Below, piece by piece: positions 1 to 6,646 of a stretch of DNA of 6,954 nt. The position numbers were made by a program, and so were the translations under genes. How positions within the stretch are numbered: the first letter of the stretch is position 1; each line of letters begins with the position of its first letter. The notes beneath the pieces are model-generated. The model had not been told where the DNA came from. It saw only the letters and a program-made list of their open reading frames with translations, and made no database searches. This DNA comes from Alphaproteobacteria bacterium. GTDB lineage: Bacteria; Pseudomonadota; Alphaproteobacteria; JABSOH01; JABAAW01. The stretch spans positions 1-6,954 of the forward strand of contig JABAAD010000033.1 of NCBI GenBank assembly GCA_014238935.1. Direction: 5' to 3'.

Positions 1-63
1 ACCGAGACGCTCGTCTTGGACGCACGCCGACACGCAGAAGAAGAAAGGGAGCAAGTTTCGTGA
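1..63 (+). CDS. 3' end of upstream dcw gene, probably D-alanine-D-alanine ligase (partial)
   Basis: A frame open from the window edge encodes 20 residues ending LDARRHAEEEREQVS, then TGA at 61-63. The stop overlaps the GTG start of ftsQ in the arrangement GTGA, a usual sign of translational coupling. In many proteobacteria the gene directly before ftsQ is ddl, which makes the D-Ala-D-Ala dipeptide of peptidoglycan, and a charged helical tail would fit a ligase C-terminus. The identity rests on position only: the fragment carries no diagnostic motif, and murB is a possible alternative. The competing possibility is that this stretch belongs to a longer ftsQ, whose frame is also open to the window edge. 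Confidence 0.4.
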   Translation, partial: TETLVLDARRHAEEEREQVS

Positions 64-830
64 AGCGCGTCGTACTGCTGCTGTGCGCTTGTTTCGGGCT
101 GGGCTTTTCGGTTTTGCTCGCCCTTGTCGGGTGGGAGACCACGCGCCAGCACCTTGGGCGTGTCGTCGTCGAACGTTTGAGCGAACATTTGGGCTTGGTC
201 GTGCGCGAAGTGCGACTTTACGACCGCACACGCAGCGACAAGCTTGAGCTTTTTGCAACGACAGGACTCGAAGTCGGAGAGAGCCTTTTCTCCTTTTCTC
301 CGCGCAAGGTACGCGAACGCTTGCACGCGCTGCGCTGGGTCGCGGATGCGCGTGTGCAACGTTATTGGTCTGGGCTTGTGATCGTCTCGGTGCGCGAGCA
401 TAACCCTGCGGCGCTGTGGCAGGACGGAGAGAACCTCGTCGCCCTCAGCCGCGACGGTATACCCATCGAGACGGGAGGATTTACGCCTTTCGAAGGATTG
501 TTGCACCTCTCCGGCAAGGAGGCGCCCGCGCGTTTGGAAGAGCTGTTGCAGATCATGGCTCACTGGCCGGAACTCAGCGCGCACATTCGCCAAGCACACC
601 TGAGCGATCACGCGACTTGGCAGCTCACGCTACGCAGCGGCACGAAGGTATACCTTTCGCGCGACCCCTTGGTGCGCAATGTCGTCCAGCTTTTGCGTTT
701 GGAACGCCACTACGGAATCTTGGCTGCTCCGCCCTTGTTGATCGACCTGCGAGGCGAAGACCGTGCCAGCATCCGTGCGCTCTCTGCAGACGCAGAGAAA
801 GTAGTCGCAAAAATGCGGAGGGGAAGATGA
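60..830 (+). CDS. ftsQ: cell division protein FtsQ
   Basis: FtsQ is a bitopic inner-membrane divisome protein that links early (FtsZ/FtsA) and late (FtsB/FtsL/FtsW/FtsI) division proteins in the periplasm. The 256-residue product has a short basic N-terminus and one membrane segment at about residues 4-24. A POTRA domain follows at about 45-115, ending in the family-typical pattern RWVADARVQR...REHNPAALWQ (92-121). The FtsQ beta domain follows at about 122-245, including the LIDLR element (227-231). The GTG start is supported by GGGAG at 47-51 with 8 nt spacing and by the GTGA overlap with the upstream stop. However, the frame is open to the window edge and reads a basic TRRRRKG stretch, typical of alphaproteobacterial FtsQ cytoplasmic tails, so a longer form starting outside the window is possible. 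It is the first complete gene of the ftsQ-ftsA-ftsZ unit. Identification is from POTRA pattern, topology and gene order; overall sequence is fairly divergent. Confidence 0.9.
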   Translation: MKRVVLLLCACFGLGFSVLLALVGWETTRQHLGRVVVERLSEHLGLVVREVRLYDRTRSDKLELFATTGLEVGESLFSFSPRKVRERLHALRWVADARVQRYWSGLVIVSVREHNPAALWQDGENLVALSRDGIPIETGGFTPFEGLLHLSGKEAPARLEELLQIMAHWPELSAHIRQAHLSDHATWQLTLRSGTKVYLSRDPLVRNVVQLLRLERHYGILAAPPLLIDLRGEDRASIRALSADAEKVVAKMRRGR

Positions 831-841
831 GGGGAAGATGA
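820..841 (+). repeat. 11-bp tandem duplication of the ftsA ribosome binding site and start
   Basis: GGGGAAGATGA occurs twice back to back (820-830 and 831-841). The first copy contains the ftsQ stop in an ATGA overlap (827-830); the second contains the ftsA start ATG at 838. Because 11 is not a multiple of 3, the two ATGs lie in different frames. The first ATG opens a four-codon frame (Met-Arg-Gly-Arg) whose TGA (839-841) overlaps the ftsA ATG, again as ATGA. The purine-rich GGAGGGG at 817-823 and GAGGGG at 829-834 can both serve as Shine-Dalgarno sequences. The sequence is a fact; a role in coupling is inference. Confidence 0.85.
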
Positions 842-2232
842 ACAGCTTTGCCAACTTCGCCCTCGTCGATGTGGGCTGTAGCAAGGTCGCGCTCGTCGTG
901 CCAAAGCAAGACGGAAGCACGAACTCTGTCGAGCGCAACTTCTCCGTGCGCTGCTGCGTCGTCGAGCCCGTCGAGGCGAAAAAACTGGCGGGCGACGCCG
1001 AGATCGCGCGGGCTGAGGCTTTCCTACGCGCGCGCAAACGCGCCGAGGCGATGACGCGCACGCGCCTGCGCAGGGTCTTTCTGCTTGCAAACGAGCCGAG
1101 TTTGAAACTCGTTCCCTCCTCGCAAGAGCAAGGTTACAAGGACGATTTGCCAAACGATCCGCACCGCGAGCAGCGCGCACCCTTTGCACGGGAAGACGAG
1201 CAAGAAAAAAGCCCTCGAGAGACGATCTTCGTCAACGCCGTCGCCACTGATCGCAACAAACGTCCGCTCTCGTTCTACGCGATGTCCAAGCGGCGTTGGC
1301 AGTTTTATACGCGCCTTGCCTCGTATGCAGGCGTGTCGATTGCAGGTTTCGTCTCTCCCGCCGTAGCCCTGGGACAATCGTTGCTTGTGCGGAACCGCGC
1401 GCTCACCGCCGAAGAAACACAGGCAGGAACAAGAGCAGAGGTCGGAGTAACGCCGCGCACAAACGAGCAAGACTTCGTCATCCTCGACATAGGATCGCAC
1501 GCGACGGGCGTTGCCGTTTTTGCAGCAGGCGTGCCGTGCGCCTGCCGCAGCTGGGCGTTCGCTACAGCCTCGATCACCACGGCGCTTGCGGAATCCTTCG
1601 CGCTCACGCACGCGCGCGCGGCAGCCCTACAACGCAACCTCGTACTTTCGAACAGCTTCTTAGACAGCCTGCTGTCTCCCTCTTCGGGGTCTGGCGACGC
1701 TGCCTTGTCGGAACGACGCTTTCCTCGAAAAGACACCTTCTCGAACAAGGACAAACGATCGTCCCTGCTGGGCGCAACGACGCAAGCGGTATCGCAAAAG
1801 GGAGCGACGCGCATTCTCGCCTCTGCGTATGGCTCTCTCTTCAGAGAGGTAGCGCGCTTCTTGGAGTGTTGCACGCCGCACTTTTCGTGCGATGCCCCCG
1901 TCTATGCTACGGGCGGGGGCTCGTTGGTCGCAGGCAGCCATGTATTGGCAAGCCACCTTTTGACGCGCTGCGTCTTCCCGTATCCCTACTTGGACGCGAA
2001 GCTCACAACCCCGATCACAACAAGAGATTCGCCATGCGCGTTTGGCGACAAGATCGCCGCCTCTGCTGCTCTCGCCTGCTTGTGCGTCTTGACGCGCGGC
2101 GGCTTGATGCGTGCATCTGCAACCCTTTCTTCGAAGCCGCCTTGGTCGCGGCGTTTGAAGATATTTTCGTCGCGCGAGGATACGCGCGATTCTGTTTCAT
2201 CTCAGCAAGAAGAGGAGACCTCCCATGCTTAA
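838..2232 (+). CDS. ftsA: divergent cell division protein FtsA (actin-like FtsZ membrane tether)
   Basis: FtsA is an actin-fold ATP-binding protein that anchors FtsZ filaments to the inner membrane through a C-terminal amphipathic helix and recruits later division proteins. This product is 464 residues, somewhat longer than the usual roughly 420. Recognisable parts are a phosphate-1-like ALVDVGCSKVALVV (8-21), a phosphate-2-like VILDIGSHATGVAVF (214-228) and an adenosine-site motif ATGGGSLVAG (357-366). The family's glycine-rich DIGGGTT is degenerate here (GSHAT), and the GG-x-x-x-T-x-D-I motif that normally follows appears as ATASITTAL. Residues about 86-130 are a charged, low-complexity stretch where the 1C domain would be expected. 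A possible membrane helix, PPWSRRLKIFSS (434-445), is followed by an unusual polar, acidic tail of about 19 residues. The start follows a strong purine tract, and the end overlaps ftsZ by 8 nt. The call depends on the three ATPase motifs and on position between ftsQ and ftsZ. No frameshift or internal stop is seen. Confidence 0.85.
   Translation: MNSFANFALVDVGCSKVALVVPKQDGSTNSVERNFSVRCCVVEPVEAKKLAGDAEIARAEAFLRARKRAEAMTRTRLRRVFLLANEPSLKLVPSSQEQGYKDDLPNDPHREQRAPFAREDEQEKSPRETIFVNAVATDRNKRPLSFYAMSKRRWQFYTRLASYAGVSIAGFVSPAVALGQSLLVRNRALTAEETQAGTRAEVGVTPRTNEQDFVILDIGSHATGVAVFAAGVPCACRSWAFATASITTALAESFALTHARAAALQRNLVLSNSFLDSLLSPSSGSGDAALSERRFPRKDTFSNKDKRSSLLGATTQAVSQKGATRILASAYGSLFREVARFLECCTPHFSCDAPVYATGGGSLVAGSHVLASHLLTRCVFPYPYLDAKLTTPITTRDSPCAFGDKIAASAALACLCVLTRGGLMRASATLSSKPPWSRRLKIFSSREDTRDSVSSQQEEETSHA
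2212..2217 (+). promoter_or_regulatory. ribosome binding site of ftsZ
   Basis: GAGGAG lies 7 nt before the ATG at 2225, inside the last codons of ftsA. It fixes the ftsZ start and means ftsZ translation begins 5 nt before the ftsA stop codon. Confidence 0.8.
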
Positions 2233-3895
2233 AAACTTATCCATTCCCGGTCGCTCGGTAGAGGAAAATCTACCCTGCATCAAGGTCATCGGTGTCGGTG
2301 GAGCCGGCGGCAATGCCGTAGGCAACATGCTGGCGGCGGGCATGAGCGGCGTAGATTTTTTGATCTGCAACACCGACGCGCAAGCCTTGCTGCAATCGCG
2401 CTGCGAGCAGCGTTTGCAACTGGGCGAAGAATCGACCCAAGGCATGGGAGCGGGCTGTTCTCCCGCCTTGGGACAAAAAGCCGCCGAGGAGAGTTCGGAC
2501 GAGATTCGCGCCTATTTACAAGGCGCGCAAATGGTCTTCTTGGCAGCGGGCATGGGCGGCGGCACGGGAACGGGCTCAGGCCCTGTGATCGCCAAACTTG
2601 CCAAGGAGTTAGGAATTCTCACCGTCGCCGTGATCACCACTCCTTTCGCCTTCGAGGGCAAGCAGCGCCGTCAGGTCGCAGACCATGGGGTTGCCGAGTT
2701 GGAGGCGATCGTCGACACCTTGTCGGTTATCAACAACCAAAACCTGTTTTGCATCTCCTCTGACAGCACGAAGATGCAGGAGGCTTTCGAAACCGCCGAC
2801 GAGGTCTTGGCGTCCAGCGTACGCAGCATCACCGACTTGGTGACTCGTCCTGGTATTATCAACCGCGACTTTGCCGATGTACGCTCTGTGATGGAGCGCG
2901 GCGGACGCGCGCTCATTTCCACCGTCGAGGCGGAGGGCGAGGATCGCGCCGAGCGCGCCGCAGAGGCTGTCGTCTTGAATCCTCTATTGGAAAAGGTCGA
3001 CATCGCCACTGCGCAAAAGCTCCTGATCCATGTCGTGGGCTCCGAAGATCTGAAACTCTTCGAAGTGCAGGAGATCGTCGATCGAATCGGCGATTCCGTC
3101 GAAGGAGAACCTTCCGTCGCCTTCGGATATTCCAAAGACGAATCCCTGACCGGAAGACTGCGTGTCTCCGTCGTCGCAACAGGCATAGAAAATCCCGACT
3201 CCGCAAGGACAAGCCCCGACGACGCAGAAGACGCTCGCTTCGAGACACGCAACGACAAGGCGGCGATGTGGTACGACACGCACCAACGCTCTCGAAGACG
3301 CGAGGCGGAAGAGCAGGGAATGTCGACGGCATCTCCTGTGGCAAACCACTCCTCCGAAGGCGTTGCAGAATCAGAGACGACACCGCGCGCCGCTGCAACC
3401 TCCAACGGCGCAACAAACAACGCAACAAACAGCGTAACAAACGCGCCCTTCCCAGCGACAGACGGCAAAACAAACGCGGGGCGCGATGCGTTTCGTTCCG
3501 CTCTGCGCGACAGTATGGCGACGACAAAAGCTGCTGCGTCCTCCGCCGCTGCCACTTCGTCCGGCGGCGTGCGAAACGTTCGTTCGCGTTCCAACACCCG
3601 CGAAGGCGAGCATACCCTCGAAGCAGGAGGATCGAACGGCAGTTCTGGCGGAGCGACGGGTAACGGCAAGGTCGAAAGAAATGTCGGCGTTGCTCAAAGC
3701 GTCGTGGAAGCTCTGAAAGGTTTCATGGGCTTGGGGGGACCTGAGCTTCCCTCGTCGCGCCCTCTCTACTTGCCGCGCGAGGGGAGCGAGACGGGATCGT
3801 TACCGCTGGAGACTGTCCGCGAGGCGGCGACGGCAAACCACGGCGACGACAAACCCATAGGCTTGCCTGCCTTCTTGCAACGCCAAAGGGATTGA
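2225..3895 (+). CDS. ftsZ: cell division GTPase FtsZ
   Basis: FtsZ is the tubulin homologue that polymerises with GTP into the cytokinetic Z-ring at midcell. Its globular core spans residues about 18-322: [14 protein letters not shown] (19-32), CNTDAQAL (48-55), the tubulin signature GGGTGTG (111-117), and the T7 synergy loop NRDFAD (213-218). That loop keeps the Asn and both catalytic Asp residues that complete the GTPase site of the neighbouring subunit. The core ends at RVSVVATGI (313-321). An intrinsically disordered linker rich in Ala, Ser, Thr and Asn follows (about 325-541), and then the conserved C-terminal peptide [10 protein letters not shown] (545-554), the docking site for FtsA and other partners. 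At 556 residues it is much longer than E. coli FtsZ (383) because of this linker, as in many alphaproteobacteria. It overlaps ftsA by 8 nt and has a good Shine-Dalgarno sequence. Identification is certain; lineage is inferred. Confidence 0.98.
   Translation: MLKNLSIPGRSVEENLPCIKVIGVGGAGGNAVGNMLAAGMSGVDFLICNTDAQALLQSRCEQRLQLGEESTQGMGAGCSPALGQKAAEESSDEIRAYLQGAQMVFLAAGMGGGTGTGSGPVIAKLAKELGILTVAVITTPFAFEGKQRRQVADHGVAELEAIVDTLSVINNQNLFCISSDSTKMQEAFETADEVLASSVRSITDLVTRPGIINRDFADVRSVMERGGRALISTVEAEGEDRAERAAEAVVLNPLLEKVDIATAQKLLIHVVGSEDLKLFEVQEIVDRIGDSVEGEPSVAFGYSKDESLTGRLRVSVVATGIENPDSARTSPDDAEDARFETRNDKAAMWYDTHQRSRRREAEEQGMSTASPVANHSSEGVAESETTPRAAATSNGATNNATNSVTNAPFPATDGKTNAGRDAFRSALRDSMATTKAAASSAAATSSGGVRNVRSRSNTREGEHTLEAGGSNGSSGGATGNGKVERNVGVAQSVVEALKGFMGLGGPELPSSRPLYLPREGSETGSLPLETVREAATANHGDDKPIGLPAFLQRQRD
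3410..3445 (+). repeat. 12-bp in-frame tandem repeat (x3) in the ftsZ linker
   Basis: Three near-identical 12-nt units (starting 3410, 3422 and 3434) share the core AACAAAC. They encode the four-residue pattern Ala/Val-Thr-Asn-x (FtsZ residues 396-407). The period preserves frame, so copy number can change without harming FtsZ, and the repeat lies in the disordered linker where length is tolerated. Confidence 0.85.
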
Positions 3896-3926
3896 ACGCA
3901 AAGGGATTAAACGCAAAGGGGGATTG
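3879..3926 (+). repeat. 15-16 bp tandem repeat spanning the ftsZ stop codon
   Basis: The unit AACGCAAAGGGATT is present three times with small changes: beginning at 3879 (one extra C), at 3895 and at 3910 (with GGGGG). The first copy encodes the final residues of FtsZ and contains part of its TGA (3893-3895); the others lie just downstream. It looks like local slippage or duplication of the gene end. No function is evident. Confidence 0.8.
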
Positions 3927-4120
3927 TGAATTCTTATGGCGTGCCCATCATCATTGACGCGCACTCTACTGCGGAAAGAATGTTTTTTCTGTGAGGGGAG
4001 GTTATGAGGTTTGTTTTAAGACTCGCTTTCCCCCTTTGTAGAAAATTAACAGAGGCGTTAATGCGCGTCCACAAAACAGCACTCCCTATGCGCAAAACTT
4101 GAGAGTCAATTTCTCTACTC
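3896..4120. other. convergent intergenic spacer between ftsZ and lipA
   Basis: These 225 nt separate the + strand ftsZ from the - strand lipA and are visibly more AT-rich than the genes. Apart from the tandem repeat at its left end and a small inverted repeat at 4045-4062, I see no gene. I also find no GC-rich hairpin directly followed by a T-run on either strand, so termination of both genes may depend on Rho or on weak structures. Confidence 0.7.
4045..4062. repeat. AT-rich 6-bp inverted repeat, possible weak lipA terminator
   Basis: ATTAAC (4045-4050) and GTTAAT (4057-4062) flank a 6-nt loop. On the - strand, about 60 nt past the lipA stop, the hairpin runs straight into TTTTC, which is terminator-like in shape. 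The stem has only one G-C pair, so it would be weak. A protein-binding palindrome is an equal possibility. Confidence 0.3.
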
Positions 4121-5071
4121 CTACGCCGTTCCAATCTGCGCCATTCGAGCGTCGCGCAAAGTAGCAAAATCCTCTCCCGCATGATACGAAGAGCGCGTCA
4201 TAGGAGAGGCAGCAACAAGCAAAAACCCCTTGCCTTTGGCGACCTCTCGAATGCGTGCAAACTCTTGCGGCGAGACATAGCGACGCAGGGCTGCGTGTTG
4301 CGAGGTCGGACGCAAGTATTGCCCGATCGTCAGAAAATCAACTCCCGCTGCTCTAAGGTCGTCCATCACTTGAAAAACTTCCTCGTCGCTTTCGCCAAGC
4401 CCGACCATCAACCCCGATTTCGTGAAAAGAGCAGCATCCCGACGCTTGGCACGTTCCAAAAGCGCAAGGCTCGTAAAATAACGCGAGCCAGGGCGGATGG
4501 AAGGATAAAGGCGCGGAACAGTCTCGATGTTGTGGTTGAAAACATCGGGAGGAGAGCGCAACACCGTCTCCAACGCTCCTGCTTTGCCACGAAAATCCGG
4601 CGTGAGTATTTCAACGCTGGCTTCAGGACTCGTCGCCCGTATCGCCGCGACAGTTTTGCGAAATTGCTCTGCCCCTCCGTCCGAAAGATCGTCGCGGTCG
4701 ACCGAAGTGACGACGACATGCGCAAGGCTCAAAGCCCTCACCGCATCGGCAATGCGTTGCGGCTCGGCGGCATCCACCCCTTTGGGCTTCCCTGTAGCGA
4801 CATGGCAGAAGGCGCAAGCCCTCGTGCAAACAGCACCGAGAATCAAAAAGGTCGCGTGTCCCTTAGCCCAACACTCGCCGATATTAGGACAAGCTGCCTC
4901 TTCGCACACCGTGGCGAGGTTGTGCGCTCTGGCGATAGACCTCGTCTCAAGATAGCCTTGCGAGACAGGAGCTTTCGCGCGAATCCAAGGCGGGCGAGGA
5001 AGAACAGGAGCAACAATGTTGCGATGCCGTTTCTCAGGGTGGCGCAACGGAAACGACATAGAAGACGACAT
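4121..5071 (-). CDS. lipA: lipoyl synthase LipA
   Basis: LipA is a radical S-adenosylmethionine enzyme that inserts two sulfur atoms into protein-bound octanoyl groups, making the lipoyl cofactor of pyruvate and 2-oxoglutarate dehydrogenases and the glycine cleavage system. With the ATG at 5071 the product has 316 residues, a normal length. The auxiliary 4Fe-4S cluster motif C-x4-C-x5-C is at Cys56, 61 and 67 ([12 protein letters not shown]). The radical-SAM motif C-x3-C-x2-C is at Cys82, 86 and 89 (CTRACAFC). The C-terminal RSSY motif, whose serine ligates the auxiliary cluster, is at 293-296. The upstream WIRAKAP is also family-typical. Starts at TTG 5077 and ATG 5059 are in frame. I chose 5071 because an extended -10 promoter would place the transcript start there and no Shine-Dalgarno sequence precedes any candidate. 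It lies 42 nt after cysE on the same strand, so read-through from cysK-cysE is also likely. lipB is not in the window. Confidence 0.96.
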   Translation of the reverse strand: MSSSMSFPLRHPEKRHRNIVAPVLPRPPWIRAKAPVSQGYLETRSIARAHNLATVCEEAACPNIGECWAKGHATFLILGAVCTRACAFCHVATGKPKGVDAAEPQRIADAVRALSLAHVVVTSVDRDDLSDGGAEQFRKTVAAIRATSPEASVEILTPDFRGKAGALETVLRSPPDVFNHNIETVPRLYPSIRPGSRYFTSLALLERAKRRDAALFTKSGLMVGLGESDEEVFQVMDDLRAAGVDFLTIGQYLRPTSQHAALRRYVSPQEFARIREVAKGKGFLLVAASPMTRSSYHAGEDFATLRDARMAQIGTA

Positions 5072-5077
5072 GGACAA

Positions 5078-5086
5078 AGTATAGCA
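5078..5086 (-). promoter_or_regulatory. extended -10 promoter for lipA
   Basis: Read on the - strand, TGCTATACT (5086 to 5078) matches the extended -10 form TGnTATAAT at all but one position. Six nucleotides separate it from ATG 5071, so the predicted +1 falls on or next to that A, giving a leaderless message. At the usual -35 position (5106-5101) only GCCTCT is seen, but extended -10 promoters often need no -35. The signal sits in the short gap after cysE. Confidence 0.5.
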
Positions 5087-5113
5087 TAGGAAAGCAGAAC
5101 AGAGGCTCTTGAC

Positions 5114-5680
5114 CTAAATTCCCCATCCCAACATTCGTTCCGCCTCGTTCTCTTCGTTCTCGGACTTGCCCTCCCTCAAGATGTGCGCGGGATTTCCCGC
5201 GACACGCGCACCGCGCGGCACATCGCGTGTGACGACCGAGTTTGCTCCGATCACAGCCCTCTCGCCGATGAGTATGTCGCCCAGCAGACAAGCGCCCGCC
5301 CCCACCGTCACACCGCTCTCCAGAGTCGGATGACGTTTCGAGCCACGCTCGCTGCCCTTCGGAGATCTGCCTCCCAAGGTCACGCCGTGGTAGAGCGTCA
5401 CATCGTCGCCGACCTCCGCCGTCTCGCCGATCACAACTCCCATACCGTGATCGATGAACACGCGTCGTCCCACGCGCGCTGCAGGATGAATCTCGATTCC
5501 GCTCACGGCGCGCGCGACATACGAAAGGAACGAAGGCAAAGTCCGCAGTCGACAGCGCCACAACAACGCGCTCACGCGATGCATCACGAGCGCGTGGAAG
5601 CCTGCGTATGCCAGCAACACTTGTAGCGCGTTCGGCGCTGCGGGGTCGCTTCGCATAATCGTGCGGAGAGTTTCAAACAT
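5114..5680 (-). CDS. cysE: serine O-acetyltransferase CysE (short form)
   Basis: CysE transfers acetyl from acetyl-CoA to L-serine, giving O-acetylserine, the substrate of the CysK encoded just upstream. The 188-residue product lacks much of the N-terminal helical domain of E. coli CysE (273 residues) and resembles the short form of many bacteria. It has an N-terminal helical part with SDPAA (Asp12, matching a serine-binding Asp of the family), then GIEIHPAARVG (61-71). FIDHGMGVVIGETA (75-88) carries the catalytic Asp77-His78 pair, and TLGG (101-104) and RHP (116-118, substrate His) follow. The hexapeptide-repeat left-handed beta helix runs to about 167. The protein ends in Gly-Trp-Gly-Ile; a terminal Ile is the known anchor that inserts into the CysK active site. 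The ATG at 5680 shares one base with the cysK stop (TGATG) and has only a weak AGG before it, so reinitiation after cysK is likely. The same frame stays open upstream to 6124 but that part reads as cysK shadow. Confidence 0.95.
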   Translation of the reverse strand: MFETLRTIMRSDPAAPNALQVLLAYAGFHALVMHRVSALLWRCRLRTLPSFLSYVARAVSGIEIHPAARVGRRVFIDHGMGVVIGETAEVGDDVTLYHGVTLGGRSPKGSERGSKRHPTLESGVTVGAGACLLGDILIGERAVIGANSVVTRDVPRGARVAGNPAHILREGKSENEENEAERMLGWGI

Positions 5681-6633
5681 CAAGCGACCTGATCGAACAG
5701 TGCAGTCGAGAGATAACGCTCGGCAAACGAGGGAATGATGGCGACGATCTGCTTTCCTTTGTTTTCGCTGCGTTTTGCGATCTGGGTTGCAACCGAGACG
5801 GCGGCTCCTGTAGAAATTCCTCCGGGCAATCCTTCTAGCTTTGCGAGCGCGCGAGCATTTTCGAAAGCCTCCGAGTTCGAGACTTTGACGATTTCGTCGA
5901 TGAACTCGGTTTTGAGGATCGAGGGAACGAATCCAGCGCCGATGCCTTGTATCTTGTGCGGACCTGGGTTTCCTCCGGACAGGACGGGCGAGTCTTCGGG
6001 TTCGATGGCGACGATTTTGAACGAGGGCTTTCGTTGCTTGATCACTTCGCCGACGCCTGTGAGCGTCCCCCCTGTTCCCACGCCTGAGACGAGGATGTCG
6101 ACTTTTCCGTCGGTATCTTGCCAAATCTCTTCGGCGGTCGTCTCGCGGTGGATTTTGGGATTGTCGGGATTGTCGAATTGTCCGACGAGAAATCCTTTTT
6201 CGCGCTCTGCGATCTCTTTGGCATGGGCTATGGCGCCTTTCATGCCTTTTGCGGCGGGGGTCAGTTCGAGTTCTGCGCCGAGGAAGGCGAGAATTTTCCG
6301 TCGTTCGATCGACATGCTCTCAGGCATGGCGAGAATGAGTCGATAACCTTTAGCGGCGGCGACGAAGGCGAGTCCGATGCCTGTGTTGCCTGAGGTTGGC
6401 TCGACGAGCGTCGTTTTGCCGGGGGTGATCTCGCCGCGCGCTTCGGCTTCGGTGATCATGGCGTATCCGATTCGATCTTTGACGGAGGCGAGCGGGTTGA
6501 AGAACTCCAGTTTCAGGAGCAAGTCAGCCTCGAGCTTGTGGTGTTGCGACCACCGCGGTACGCGCACGAGCGGCGTTCCTCCGACGGTGTCCAGGATGGA
6601 TTCGTAGATTCGTCCTCTGGGGGCTGCGGTCAT
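5680..6633 (-). CDS. cysK: cysteine synthase A (O-acetylserine sulfhydrylase)
   Basis: CysK is a pyridoxal-phosphate enzyme that replaces the acetyl group of O-acetylserine with sulfide to make L-cysteine in the cytoplasm. The 317-residue product has the usual length. The Schiff-base lysine is Lys52 in PLASVKDR. The substrate-binding loop TSGNTG is at 80-85, the GTGGT phosphate-binding loop at 186-190, the GISTGAA element near the cofactor pyridine ring at 272-278, and the C-terminal [10 protein letters not shown] at 301-310 (families usually show Gly where this has Ala304). The CysK/CysM family also includes cystathionine beta-synthase-like enzymes, but the compact size, the motifs and the adjoining cysE support cysteine synthase. 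It is the first gene of cysK-cysE, starts after a strong AAGGAG, and is preceded by a long unusual leader with a terminator and a Cys-rich reading frame, suggesting control by cysteine supply. Confidence 0.96.
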   Translation of the reverse strand: MTAAPRGRIYESILDTVGGTPLVRVPRWSQHHKLEADLLLKLEFFNPLASVKDRIGYAMITEAEARGEITPGKTTLVEPTSGNTGIGLAFVAAAKGYRLILAMPESMSIERRKILAFLGAELELTPAAKGMKGAIAHAKEIAEREKGFLVGQFDNPDNPKIHRETTAEEIWQDTDGKVDILVSGVGTGGTLTGVGEVIKQRKPSFKIVAIEPEDSPVLSGGNPGPHKIQGIGAGFVPSILKTEFIDEIVKVSNSEAFENARALAKLEGLPGGISTGAAVSVATQIAKRSENKGKQIVAIIPSFAERYLSTALFDQVA

Positions 6634-6640
6634 GATAGAT

Positions 6641-6646
6641 CTCCTT
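6641..6646 (-). promoter_or_regulatory. ribosome binding site of cysK
   Basis: AAGGAG on the - strand, 7 nt before the ATG at 6633, fixes the cysK start. It contains the first run of G in the cysK leader after the terminator, standing out from the nearly G-free sequence before it. Confidence 0.85.

Noticed and set aside
1296..2261. Long open frame (321 codons) on the + strand overlapping ftsA
   Set aside because: It is an alternate-frame shadow of ftsA, Arg- and Cys-rich without a motif, and it would overlap the ftsZ start; the ftsA frame holds the ATPase motifs.
2671..3669. 332-codon open frame on the - strand inside ftsZ
   Set aside because: It lies antisense to conserved FtsZ codons, is rich in Ser, Arg and Ala without recognisable motifs, and is typical of antisense frames in GC-rich genes.
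3966..3990. Possible ftsZ terminator near the T6 run at about 3982-3987
   Set aside because: The only hairpin nearby (CGCA/TGCG, 4 bp) is short and separated from the T-run, so it does not meet the pattern of an intrinsic terminator.
4046..4061. TTAA-N8-TTAA resembling a CtrA box
   Set aside because: The alphaproteobacterial CtrA consensus has 7 nt between half-sites; this has 8 and lies between two convergent gene ends, not at a promoter.
5681..6124. N-terminal extension of the cysE frame to an upstream start
   Set aside because: It lies wholly inside cysK and reads as Arg-rich shadow sequence; the CysE homology begins at ATG 5680, which sits at a TGATG junction.
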